A stretch of 33,028 nt of DNA from M55B165 sp051744245. Its GTDB lineage: Bacteria > Actinomycetota > Humimicrobiia > Humimicrobiales > Humimicrobiaceae. The notes beneath the pieces are model-generated. The model was not told the DNA's origin and did no database searches. It saw nothing but the letters and a program-made list of their open reading frames with translations. How positions within the stretch are numbered: position 1 is the first letter of the stretch; each line of letters starts with the position of its first letter. The stretch spans positions 1 to 33,028 of the forward strand of contig JBNJCV010000014.1 of the NCBI GenBank assembly GCA_051744245.1, read 5' to 3'. Below, piece by piece: positions 8,615 through 16,936 of this stretch. The position numbers and the translations under genes are program-made.

Positions 8615-9892
8615 TTGCCAGTATCAAGACCACAAACAATGGCACAAAAAATTATTTCAGCGCATTGCGGTAAGGATTATGTTAGTGAAGGGGAACTAGT
8701 AAATGCAAATGTGGATATAGTTCTTGGAAATGATATAACTATGCCCCTTGCAATATCGGAATTTAAGAAAATTGGGGCAGACAAGGTGTTTGACCATAAA
8801 AGAATTGTAATAGTTCCTGACCATTTTACTCCTAATAAGGATATAAAATCTGCCGAGCAAAGCAAAATTGTAAGAAAATTTGCAGAGGATTTTAACATTG
8901 AAAATTATTTTGAAGTTGGCAGGATGGGTATAGAGCATGCCTTATTGCCAGAACAGGGCCTGGTAACTGCGGGAGACCTTATTGTAGGGGCTGATTCACA
9001 TACCTGTACTTATGGTGCCCTAGGGGCAGCTGCAACTGGCGTGGGCAGCACTGATGTTGCAGTAGCTATGGCTACAGGCAAGTTATGGTTTATGGTTCCC
9101 TCAAGCTTAAAATTTATTTATAAAGGTAAGCTTAACCCCTGGGTTACAGGAAAAGATTTAATACTTTATACTATAGGCAAAATAGGGGTAGATGGTGCCC
9201 TTTACAAATCGATGGAATTTAGCGGCCCTGTAGTCAGCCAGTTATCCATGGATTCCCGGTTTACCATGTCCAATATGGCGATAGAGGCTGGCGGAAAGTT
9301 TGGAATAATTGAATTTGACCAAAAAACAAAGCAGTATCTTGAAAAGAGGGCAAAAAGGCCCTTCAAAATATTTAGAAGTGATGAAGGGACAGATTACGAA
9401 CATATATATGAGATTGACTGCGGAGATATTGAATTACAGGTTTCTATCCCCCATCTACCATCCAATGCCAGGAGTGCAAAGAAACTGGGGAGGATAAAAA
9501 TAGACCAGGTAGTAATAGGGTCATGCACTAACGGGAGACTGGAAGATTTAGAGATAGCTGCAAAAATTTTGAAAGGCAATAAGGTTTGCAAGCACTTAAG
9601 GGTAATAATTATTCCTGCTACTCAAAATATATACCTGGAGGCAATGGACAGAGGGATAATAAAAGATTTTATAGAAGCTGGGTGTGTAGTTAGCACTCCC
9701 ACTTGCGGACCTTGTCTGGGAGGACATATGGGTATTTTGGCAAAAGGCGAAAAAGCCCTCTCTACAACCAACAGGAATTTTGTAGGCCGGATGGGTCACC
9801 CGGAAAGTGAAGTTTATTTGTGTGGTCCTGCAGTTGCTGCTGCATCAGCTATTACGGGAAGGATAACAGTTCCGGAGGAGGTAAATAAATGA
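8615..9892 (+). CDS. leuC: 3-isopropylmalate dehydratase large subunit
   Basis: With LeuD this aconitase-family subunit isomerises 2-isopropylmalate to 3-isopropylmalate; in the citramalate route the same enzyme isomerises citramalate. It has 425 residues, the shorter LeuC2/archaeal-like form. The [4Fe-4S] ligands appear to be Cys304 (GSCTNGRLEDL), Cys364 and Cys367 (TCGPCLGGHMG). ADSHTCTYGALGA at about 126-138 is another family signature. The TTG start at 8615 is supported by AAAGGAG six bases upstream. An ATG at 8639 would also give a plausible N-terminus but has no ribosome site. It overlaps leuD by four bases (ATGA). Confidence 0.95.
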   Translation: MPVSRPQTMAQKIISAHCGKDYVSEGELVNANVDIVLGNDITMPLAISEFKKIGADKVFDHKRIVIVPDHFTPNKDIKSAEQSKIVRKFAEDFNIENYFEVGRMGIEHALLPEQGLVTAGDLIVGADSHTCTYGALGAAATGVGSTDVAVAMATGKLWFMVPSSLKFIYKGKLNPWVTGKDLILYTIGKIGVDGALYKSMEFSGPVVSQLSMDSRFTMSNMAIEAGGKFGIIEFDQKTKQYLEKRAKRPFKIFRSDEGTDYEHIYEIDCGDIELQVSIPHLPSNARSAKKLGRIKIDQVVIGSCTNGRLEDLEIAAKILKGNKVCKHLRVIIIPATQNIYLEAMDRGIIKDFIEAGCVVSTPTCGPCLGGHMGILAKGEKALSTTNRNFVGRMGHPESEVYLCGPAVAAASAITGRITVPEEVNK

Positions 9893-10392
9893 AGATAAGA
9901 GATAGAGCTTTAAAATATGGTGATAATGTAGATACTGATGTAATAATACCTGCAAGGTATCTGAATACCAGCGACCCTGGGGAGTTGGCCATGCATTGCT
10001 TTGAAGACCTGGACAGGGATTTTAAGAGAAAGCTGAAGCAAAAAAAGATTATAGTGACAGGCGAAAATTTTGGCTGTGGTTCTTCCCGTGAACATGCTCC
10101 ATTGTCCATAAAAGGAAGTGGTGTTAAGTTGATAATAGCTAAATCTTTTGCGAGAATCTTTTTTAGGAATGCTATAAATATCGGAATGCCGGTTATACAA
10201 AGTGGGGAAGCAGCAGAAAAAATTAAAGAAGGGGACCGCCTTGAAGTAGATTTAGATGCAGGAACGGTTCGAGATTTAGACCAAAATATTGATTTTAATG
10301 TTAAACCAGTTCCCGAGTTTATACAGCAAATTATCAAGAATGGCGGCTATATAAATTTTATACGTAAAGAACTAAAGTCAGGGCAAGCTTAA
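9889..10392 (+). CDS. leuD: 3-isopropylmalate dehydratase small subunit
   Basis: The small (swivel) subunit of isopropylmalate isomerase, 167 residues, normal for the short LeuD2 type that partners LeuC2. It shows the early DNVDTDVIIPARYL segment and the GENFGCGSSREHAPLSIKGSGV active-site loop near residues 56-77. Its ATG overlaps the leuC stop as ATGA, with GGAGG about eight bases upstream inside leuC, so the two subunits are translationally coupled. leuB usually follows leuD but here the next gene is cimA. Confidence 0.95.
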   Translation: MKIRDRALKYGDNVDTDVIIPARYLNTSDPGELAMHCFEDLDRDFKRKLKQKKIIVTGENFGCGSSREHAPLSIKGSGVKLIIAKSFARIFFRNAINIGMPVIQSGEAAEKIKEGDRLEVDLDAGTVRDLDQNIDFNVKPVPEFIQQIIKNGGYINFIRKELKSGQA

Positions 10393-10420
10393 GAAAAATG
10401 CTTTTAGAAAAGGTCTTACT

Positions 10421-12016
10421 ATGAAAGAAAATAAAATATATACATATGATACTACTTTAAGAGATGGAGCACAGAGTGCAGATATTTCATTCTCGGTAAG
10501 GGATAAATTAAGCATAATAGATAAACTGGACAGTATTGGTATTGATTATATTGAAGTGGGCTTTCCTGCATCTAATCCCAAGGATGAGGAATTATTCACT
10601 GAACTTAAGAATAAAAAATATTCGTATTCTAAAATAGTCTCCTTTGGAAGAACTAGGTATAAAAATTCCAAAGCGGAAAATGATAATAATTTGAAATTAC
10701 TTGTAGAGTCTGAAACAGATAGTGTTTGTATTTTTGGTAAGTCTTCTGATCTCCACGTGCAGAAAGTGATAGAAACATCACTGGACAATAATTTGGAGAT
10801 GATTTTTGATTCCATCCAGTACCTTAAGAAATATTTTGCAGAGGTTATTTTTGATGGCGAGCACTTCTTTGATGGTTTTGTGAACAACAGGGATTATGCC
10901 TTGAAAACATTAAAGGCAGCAGAAGATGCGGGTGCTGATTTTATAGTATTATGTGATACTAATGGGGGCTTTCTTCCAGGGAATAGTTTAGCGGTTGTAA
11001 GAGATGTCAGTAAGATTATAAGCACGCCCCTGGGAGTACACTTTCATAATGATAGCGGCTGTGCTGTTGCAAATACAGTTTATTCAACCGGAGAAACCCC
11101 CAAAGTTAAAATGGTACAGGGAACTATTAATGGCTACGGCGAAAGGTGTGGCAATGCAGATTTGTGCCAGATAATACCTAATTTGGAAATAAAACTTAAA
11201 AAGCAATGTTTAAAATCTGACAACCTTAAACATATTACAAGTCTTTCTAGGTTTGTAAGCGAGATTGCCAACCAGATTGCTAATAACCATCAACCTTTTG
11301 TTGGGCAGAGTGCATTTGCTCATAAGGGCGGTATGCACGTAAGTGGGGTAAGTAAAATCTCTAAAGCTTTTGAGCATATCAAGCCGGAATTGGTGGGAAA
11401 TACTAGGCAGATTTTAATATCGGAGCTGTCCGGTAAAAAATCTATAATTTTAAAAGCCAAAGAATTCGGCATAAACTTAGAGGATGATTTGGAGGTAGTT
11501 TCTCACATATTAAATAAGATACAAACCCTTGAGCACGAAGGATACCAGTTTGAGGCTGCAGATGGAAGTTTTGAATTATTGGTTAAGGAAATAACTGAAG
11601 TTAAGAAAAAGTTTTTTAAGTTGGAAAGTTTCAGGGTTTTAAATGAAAGAAGATCTGATAATGAAATGCTGTCTGAAGCTACTGTAAAGGTCTATATTGG
11701 GGGCAGCAGAATAATTGAAACGGCTGAAGGTAATGGCCCCGTAAATGCCCTTGATAAAGCCCTGAGGAAAGCCATAGGCAGTTGCTATCCCGATCTTGAA
11801 AAAATTGAATTGTCGGATTTTAAGGTTAGGGTGTTAAATGCTAAAAAGGGTACAGCTGCAGTGGTTAGGGTTTTGATAGAATCTACAGATGGGGAAAAAA
11901 GCTGGGGTACCATTGGAGTATCCAACAATATTATAGAAGCAAGTTGGGAAGCTTTAGAAGACAGCATAATCTATGGGCTCATGCATGTAGAAAATTCCCA
12001 AAAGAAACAGTCCTAG
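10421..12016 (+). CDS. cimA: (R)-citramalate synthase
   Basis: CimA condenses pyruvate with acetyl-CoA to (R)-citramalate, which LeuCD and LeuB convert to 2-ketobutyrate for isoleucine without threonine deaminase. The 531-residue protein belongs to the DRE-TIM metallolyase group: YDTTLRDGAQSADISFS (Arg14, Asp15), the HFH metal pair (His207, His209), YGERCGNADLCQI and FAHKGGMHVSGV. These match the bacterial GSU1798-type citramalate synthase rather than LeuA. The C-terminal domain (about 400-531) is LeuA-like and probably senses isoleucine. It starts 28 bases after leuD with an AAAAGGT site. Homocitrate synthase is less likely, given the length, the motif set and the ilv/leu setting. Confidence 0.92.
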   Translation: MKENKIYTYDTTLRDGAQSADISFSVRDKLSIIDKLDSIGIDYIEVGFPASNPKDEELFTELKNKKYSYSKIVSFGRTRYKNSKAENDNNLKLLVESETDSVCIFGKSSDLHVQKVIETSLDNNLEMIFDSIQYLKKYFAEVIFDGEHFFDGFVNNRDYALKTLKAAEDAGADFIVLCDTNGGFLPGNSLAVVRDVSKIISTPLGVHFHNDSGCAVANTVYSTGETPKVKMVQGTINGYGERCGNADLCQIIPNLEIKLKKQCLKSDNLKHITSLSRFVSEIANQIANNHQPFVGQSAFAHKGGMHVSGVSKISKAFEHIKPELVGNTRQILISELSGKKSIILKAKEFGINLEDDLEVVSHILNKIQTLEHEGYQFEAADGSFELLVKEITEVKKKFFKLESFRVLNERRSDNEMLSEATVKVYIGGSRIIETAEGNGPVNALDKALRKAIGSCYPDLEKIELSDFKVRVLNAKKGTAAVVRVLIESTDGEKSWGTIGVSNNIIEASWEALEDSIIYGLMHVENSQKKQS

Positions 12017-12039
12017 AAGTTTTTATTGTCTCAAAATAT

Positions 12040-12051
12040 ACACTATAGTGT
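12040..12051. promoter_or_regulatory. 12-bp perfect palindrome before second ilvD
   Basis: ACACTATAGTGT is a perfect dyad in the 79-base gap between cimA and the second ilvD. It could be an operator half-site pair or a short hairpin; the following TTTTATTT gives a weak terminator-like look. No function can be assigned from the sequence. Confidence 0.3.
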
Positions 12052-12095
12052 TTTATTTACATTTATATTTCCATAATTTTAGAAAAGGGGGATAA

Positions 12096-13778
12096 ATGTT
12101 TTGGAGAAGTAAAGACATATTGGGAAGGCCCCAGAATTCAATTAAAAGGTCACTTTATAAGTCAATGGGTTTCTCGGATGAAGATTTATCCAAACCTATT
12201 ATTGCTGTTGCTAATTCATATAACAATATTTGTACTGGACATTTTGGATTAAATGCAATTGCAGAAAAAGTGAAGGAAGGTATAAAGGGTGCAGGAGGGA
12301 CTCCGGTTGAGTTTGGGACTATTGCAGCATGTGACGGTATAGCTGAAGCTTCTAAGGGAATGAGGTATATTCTTCCTACCAGAGAGATTATTGCAGCCAG
12401 CATAGAATTGATGGTAGAAGCTCACCACCTTGACGGAGTAGTTTTGCTAGGCTCTTGTGACAAAATTGTTCCAGGTATGCTCATGGCTGCAGCCAGGTTG
12501 AATATCCCTTCAATACTGGTAAATAGTGGCCCTATGCTGCCAGGAGTTGTAGAAAAGTATAATCCTTACGGTGGTAATGAAATTGATGGTTCTGCCTTAG
12601 TGGCGTATGGGGAAAAATTAAAGGAAGGTAAGATAACGGAAAAGGAGTTTATAGAACTTGAAAATAACGCACAGCCTACTCACGGTTCTTGCTCCATGCT
12701 GGGGACGGCTAATACCATGTGTTGTATAGCAGAGGCAATTGGGCTTTCTCTCCCGGGAAGCGCTATGATTCCTGCAGTTAATTCTAAAAGATTACAGATT
12801 GCCCAAAAAAGTGGCGGACAAATAATGGAGCTAATAAGAAAGAGCATAACTTCAAGAAAGATAATAAATGAGCAATCAATTAGGAATGCGATAATACTTA
12901 ATTCAGCAATTGGGGGGTCAACAAATTCTGTCCTGCACCTGTTGGCTATAGCCAGGGATGCAGGAGTTGATTTAAGCCTGGATGAATTTTCTAAAATAAG
13001 CCAATCTGTCCCTTATATTGCTAAAATGATACCGCATGGAAGGTATAGTGTTATAGAGTTTTACAAAGACGGTGGTGTGTCTGCAGTTATGTCACAATTG
13101 GAAGATTTACTTAACTTGGATGCACTTACAGTTTCGGGGAAAAAATTATTAGAAAATATTAAAAATGCCAGCATTAATACTGGAAAGGTAATTACCTCTT
13201 CTGATAAGCCTTATAGGATTGGAGGAGGCATTAAGGCGCTAAAAGGCAATATTGCTCCTGATGGTGCTATAACTAGGCCTGCAGCAATCGACCCTTCACA
13301 GATGTATTTTAAGGGTAAGGCAAGGGTTTTTAATAGCGAAGATGATGCCAATAGGGCTATCGAGGCCCAGAAAATAAAAGCCGGGAATGTAGTGGTTATA
13401 AAATATGAAGGGCCCAAAGGTGGACCAGGAATGCCTGAAATGTGGAAAACTATGAAATTAATGAACGGAATAGGATTGTCAAGAGGAGTTGCCCTTATAA
13501 CAGACGGGAGGTTTTCTGGCTCAAATAATGGATGTTTTGTCGGTCATATATCTCCTGAAGCAATAGAAGGAGGACCTTTTTCAGTAATTGAGGATGGCGA
13601 TGAAATAATTATAGATATAGAAAATGGAAAATTGCAAGCAAATTTAACTGGAGAACAAATAGCAAGCAGGTTAAAGCGCTGGAAAGCTCCAAAGCCTAAA
13701 ATAACTGGGGGCTATCTGGGCTTCTACTCCAAGGTTGTCTCTTCTGCTTCGGAAGGAGCAGTATTAGGCAAGCATTAA
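12096..13778 (+). CDS. ilvD: IlvD/Edd-family dehydratase, divergent second dihydroxy-acid dehydratase
   Basis: A 560-residue paralogue of the enzyme at 324, with the same skeleton: GSCDKIVPGMLMAA (Cys121), GPKGGPGMPEM, ITDGRFSG and SSASEGAVLG. The cluster set differs. The CPTCGSC of the first copy is QPTHGSC here, so only Cys199 remains of its three Cys, while NNICTGH adds Cys46 where the first copy has Ile. Cys46, Cys121 and Cys199 match the three-Cys pattern known for [2Fe-2S] members such as plant dihydroxy-acid dehydratase and L-arabinonate dehydratase. The family has also given rise to sugar-acid dehydratases, so the substrate is not certain. Its place at the end of the ilv-leu cluster favours a branched-chain role. 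The ATG follows AAAGGGGG. Confidence 0.85.
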   Translation: MFWRSKDILGRPQNSIKRSLYKSMGFSDEDLSKPIIAVANSYNNICTGHFGLNAIAEKVKEGIKGAGGTPVEFGTIAACDGIAEASKGMRYILPTREIIAASIELMVEAHHLDGVVLLGSCDKIVPGMLMAAARLNIPSILVNSGPMLPGVVEKYNPYGGNEIDGSALVAYGEKLKEGKITEKEFIELENNAQPTHGSCSMLGTANTMCCIAEAIGLSLPGSAMIPAVNSKRLQIAQKSGGQIMELIRKSITSRKIINEQSIRNAIILNSAIGGSTNSVLHLLAIARDAGVDLSLDEFSKISQSVPYIAKMIPHGRYSVIEFYKDGGVSAVMSQLEDLLNLDALTVSGKKLLENIKNASINTGKVITSSDKPYRIGGGIKALKGNIAPDGAITRPAAIDPSQMYFKGKARVFNSEDDANRAIEAQKIKAGNVVVIKYEGPKGGPGMPEMWKTMKLMNGIGLSRGVALITDGRFSGSNNGCFVGHISPEAIEGGPFSVIEDGDEIIIDIENGKLQANLTGEQIASRLKRWKAPKPKITGGYLGFYSKVVSSASEGAVLGKH

Positions 13779-13881
13779 AGGTCTATTTAATTTCAATTTT
13801 GCATTGAAAATTTAATGACTTTTTTATAAAATTGGTGGAGTTTATTATTATCTTTTTTTCATTTAATAGTGGGAGGTTGTT

Positions 13882-16002
13882 TTGCTGTTTATTAGAATTT
13901 TACCTTTTATTGGATGTTTCGTCTCACTGGTCCTGGCTATTGTTTTTGCTTATTTAGTAAGTAAACAAAACAGGGGTAATAAGAGAATGAGGGAAATCTC
14001 AGATGCAATTTCTGCTGGGAGCAGGGCTTACCTCAATCAACAATTAAAGGTAATTGTTATCTTTTTTGTTGTTTTAGCGGCACTGATGGCTGTAATGGCA
14101 GGGTTTGGTTACCTTTCATTCGCAGCTATTCCTGCTTTTGCCACAGGTATGGGATTTAGCCTATTGATAGGATATGTGGGGATGTGGATTTCCACCACTG
14201 CTAATTCAAGGGTAACCCATGCTGCAAAAGAAAAAGGCCTTGGATCAGCAATGAATATAGCATTTACTGCAGCTTCATCTTCTGGGCTACTTCTTGCAAC
14301 TGTGGCACTGTTTCATACGGCCTTCTGGTTTAATATGTTGTACTGGTGGTATGGCCGGACTGCAACAAGCCAGGTTGATATGTTAAACGAAGTAGTAACA
14401 GTTCTTATAACATTCATAATTGGTGCAAGCTTTGCTGCGTTTTTTATGAGAACCGGAGGAGGTATATTTACCAAGGCTGCAGATATGGGTGCAGATTATG
14501 TTGGAAAGGTTGAATCAGGTCTAAAAGAGGATGATTACAGAAATCCTGCTACTATTGCTGATAATGTCGGAGATAACGTAGGTGATGTTGGAGGAATGAA
14601 AGCAGATGCTTTTGAATCCTGGATAGGTGCTATAATTGCTGCGGAGTTTCTGGGCTTTCTTGCCTTTAGGAATTTACCGCTTATACTGGAAAGCATTATT
14701 CTGCCCATGATTTTAGCTACGGCAGGAGTATTTGCCTCCATAATTGCGATTTTTATAATCAAATTTGTAGTAAGCAGGTATAAGGAAACTGCCACTGTAA
14801 ATCTATTAACCAGTACCACAATATCTGGACTTTTGATAACTGCAGTAATTACCATTATAATTGCTTTCTTTGCAGTTAGGCTGATAATGGGGCCTGCTTA
14901 TAACTTCCTTTTCTATACAACTATAGGAGGTCTTGCTGTCGGGTTTTTGATAGGCCTTTTTACTCTTTTCTATACCGATGCAAAATACAGGCCTACCAGG
15001 AGTATTGCAGAAAGTGCCAAGACTGGGCCGGCTACACTTGTTGTAAATGGGCTCTCATATGGAATGGAAAGCACAATACTTCCAGCCCTTACCATAATCG
15101 GCGTAATGCTTTTTAGCTTTTATGTGTCGGGAGGGGCAACAGACTACAAAATGGGTCTTTATGGTGTAGCAATTTCTGCTGTGGCTATGCTTTCGACTGC
15201 ACCATTTGTAGTAGCTATTGATGTTTATGGGCCTATAGCAGATAATGCTGGAGGCATATCAGAGATGGCAGAACTTCCGCCCGAGGTAAGGCATACTACA
15301 GACAAACTTGATGCTGTTGGTAATACTACTGCTGCTATTGGAAAAGGATTGCTAATAGGAAGCGCAGCAATAACCGCCCTGGTATTGGGGCAGACATATT
15401 TTTCCAAAATAGAGCTATTTAATGTGACTGTCCTGCTGGATTTTATGAAAGATCCTAAGATACTGGCCGGCTTATTTATGGGAGTTATATTGCCATTCCT
15501 TTTTACCTCGCTTTTGCTGGGAGCTGTAGGAAAGGCAGCAAATAAGGTTGTTGTGGAAGCCAGAAAACAGATAAAGGCTATAATGTCCGGTAAAGGAAAG
15601 GGAGATCCCGCGGCTTTTATTACCATTGTAACCAGGGCAGCACAGAGGGGAATAGTTATACCTGGCATATTAATTTTTGTTATTCCTGTAGTGGTAGGAA
15701 TATTACTGGGGCCAGGAGCAGTAGTAGCCCTCATTATTGGTACATTACTTTCTGGCTTTGCCCAGGCTATTTTTATGGCCAATGCTGGAGGCGCAATGGA
15801 CAACGCCAAGAAAAAAATTGAAGAAGAAGGGAAAAGCGGTACTCCCGAACATTCAGCTTCTGTGGTTGGAGACACAGTTGGAGACCCCCTAAAAGATACT
15901 GCAGGACCTTCAATGAATATATTGATTAAACTGATCAGCGTGGTAGCAATCGAAACTGCAGTATTGGTTATAGATTTGTCTGGAAAACTGTTTCACTTTT
16001 AA
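13882..16002 (+). CDS. hppA: membrane-bound ion-translocating pyrophosphatase
   Basis: A 706-residue integral membrane enzyme with about 16 hydrophobic segments that couples pyrophosphate hydrolysis to cation export. It carries the catalytic block GGGIFTKAADMGADYVGKVE, then NPATIADNVGDNVGD (about 221-235), and the C-terminal VGDTVGDPLKDTAGPS. GNTTAAIGKG has Ala at the position linked to K+ dependence; K+-independent enzymes have Lys there. Glu245 in ADAFESW aligns with the Glu of Na+-pumping enzymes such as that of Thermotoga, whereas plant-type H+ pumps carry it one helical turn later. I infer a K+-stimulated Na+ (or Na+/H+) pump. The TTG start lies five bases after GGGAGG. It is followed by a strong hairpin. 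Confidence 0.93.
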   Translation: MLFIRILPFIGCFVSLVLAIVFAYLVSKQNRGNKRMREISDAISAGSRAYLNQQLKVIVIFFVVLAALMAVMAGFGYLSFAAIPAFATGMGFSLLIGYVGMWISTTANSRVTHAAKEKGLGSAMNIAFTAASSSGLLLATVALFHTAFWFNMLYWWYGRTATSQVDMLNEVVTVLITFIIGASFAAFFMRTGGGIFTKAADMGADYVGKVESGLKEDDYRNPATIADNVGDNVGDVGGMKADAFESWIGAIIAAEFLGFLAFRNLPLILESIILPMILATAGVFASIIAIFIIKFVVSRYKETATVNLLTSTTISGLLITAVITIIIAFFAVRLIMGPAYNFLFYTTIGGLAVGFLIGLFTLFYTDAKYRPTRSIAESAKTGPATLVVNGLSYGMESTILPALTIIGVMLFSFYVSGGATDYKMGLYGVAISAVAMLSTAPFVVAIDVYGPIADNAGGISEMAELPPEVRHTTDKLDAVGNTTAAIGKGLLIGSAAITALVLGQTYFSKIELFNVTVLLDFMKDPKILAGLFMGVILPFLFTSLLLGAVGKAANKVVVEARKQIKAIMSGKGKGDPAAFITIVTRAAQRGIVIPGILIFVIPVVVGILLGPGAVVALIIGTLLSGFAQAIFMANAGGAMDNAKKKIEEEGKSGTPEHSASVVGDTVGDPLKDTAGPSMNILIKLISVVAIETAVLVIDLSGKLFHF

Positions 16003-16020
16003 TAGATATTTTTATATCAA

Positions 16021-16060
16021 ACAAAGCGCATATATGTTATAAATTATATATGCGCTTTGT
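16021..16060. terminator. 15-bp perfect hairpin after hppA
   Basis: ACAAAGCGCATATAT (16021-16035) is the exact reverse complement of 16046-16060, with a 10-base loop. It is followed by TAATTTTCT and preceded by an A-rich tract, so it may end transcription on either strand. It separates hppA from larB, whose start lies only 18 bases further on. Confidence 0.65.
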
Positions 16061-16078
16061 TAATTTTCTAAAGGTTAA

Positions 16079-16849
16079 ATGAATACAGAAATAAACAATA
16101 TAATTAAAGGCTTGCTAGAGTCTTTTAAGCAGGGCAAAATAAGCCAGCAAAACGTGATATCCAGGATCAAGGATATTTATTTTGAAGACATAGGATATGC
16201 CAAAGTTGACCACCACAGGTCCATGAGAAGGAATTTCCCCGAGGTTATTTTTGGGCAGAACAAGACAGACCAGCAGGTTATAGGAATTGCTAAAAAAATA
16301 TTAAACTATTCAAAGCTTCTCCTGGTAACCAGGACGAACGAAAAAGTTTTTGGAAAACTTAAAGATTTTAACCATAATATTGAATTTAACAGGGAAGCAA
16401 AGATTATTTATACGCCACTGGAAGAAGGGGCAAAGCTTAGAAAAGGGATTAGTGTAATTTGTGCCGGCACTGCTGATATTCCGGTTGCCGAGGAAGCAGC
16501 CATTACTTCATATCTTATGGGTAATAATGTAAAGAAAATATATGATGTAGGGGTTTCAGGCATACACAGGCTGCTAAACTTTAAGGAGGAGCTGAAGAAT
16601 TCTAACATTATAATTACAGTGGCAGGCATGGAAGGAGCCCTTCCCAGCGTGGTAAGTGCTATGGTTTCCTGCCCGGTTATAGGGGTTCCTACCAGTGTAG
16701 GCTATGGCTCAAGCCTGGGGGGTTTTTCTGCTCTTCTTACCATGTTAAATGCCTGCAGTCCAGGAATTACGGTAGTAAATATTGATAATGGTTTTGGTGC
16801 TGGATATACTGCAGGTATTATTAATTTAAAAATCCATGGCGGGAATTAA
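16079..16849 (+). CDS. larB: nickel pincer cofactor biosynthesis protein LarB
   Basis: LarB carboxylates the pyridinium ring of nicotinic acid adenine dinucleotide and hydrolyses its phosphoanhydride, the first step to the nickel-pincer nucleotide of lactate racemase and related enzymes. The 256-residue protein matches the family length. The C-terminal half resembles AIR carboxylase (PurE): CAGTADIPVAEEAA, DVGVSGIHRL, and GMEGALPSVVSAMVSCP followed by VIGVPTSVGYG. The Cys in VSCP is a likely substrate-capturing residue. The N-terminal part holds the HHRSMRRNFPEVIFGQ segment typical of LarB. Neither larC nor larE is in the window, so the pathway must be completed elsewhere. The ribosome site is weak (AAGG). 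Distinction from PurE rests on the long N-terminal domain. Confidence 0.9.
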   Translation: MNTEINNIIKGLLESFKQGKISQQNVISRIKDIYFEDIGYAKVDHHRSMRRNFPEVIFGQNKTDQQVIGIAKKILNYSKLLLVTRTNEKVFGKLKDFNHNIEFNREAKIIYTPLEEGAKLRKGISVICAGTADIPVAEEAAITSYLMGNNVKKIYDVGVSGIHRLLNFKEELKNSNIIITVAGMEGALPSVVSAMVSCPVIGVPTSVGYGSSLGGFSALLTMLNACSPGITVVNIDNGFGAGYTAGIINLKIHGGN

Positions 16850-16861
16850 TTTTGTAAGCCT

Positions 16862-16890
16862 TTGTCTGAAGTATTAACTTATATTATAAT
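16862..16890 (+). promoter_or_regulatory. sigma-70 promoter for pilB-dnaE
   Basis: TTGTCT (16862-16867) and TATAAT (16885-16890) are 17 bases apart. Transcription would start near 16897, about 40 bases before the TTG start of the ATPase gene. It could drive the ATPase, dnaE and the two genes after it, as gaps there are 14 bases or less. Confidence 0.65.
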
Positions 16891-16936
16891 TAAAACCAAA
16901 GTCATTCCCGTATTTTAAAGAAAGAGGTACATAAAA

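Noticed and set aside
12096..13778. Second ilvD as phosphogluconate dehydratase (Edd)
   Set aside because: Its motifs (GSCDKIVPGM, PTHGSCSMLGTANTM, SSASEGAVLG) are closer to IlvD, and the neighbours are branched-chain genes; no sugar-acid gene is near.
15225..15875. 216-codon ORF on the - strand inside hppA
   Set aside because: Composition (Ser, Pro, Ala, Ile rich) is what the complement of a membrane-protein gene gives; no recognisable domain.
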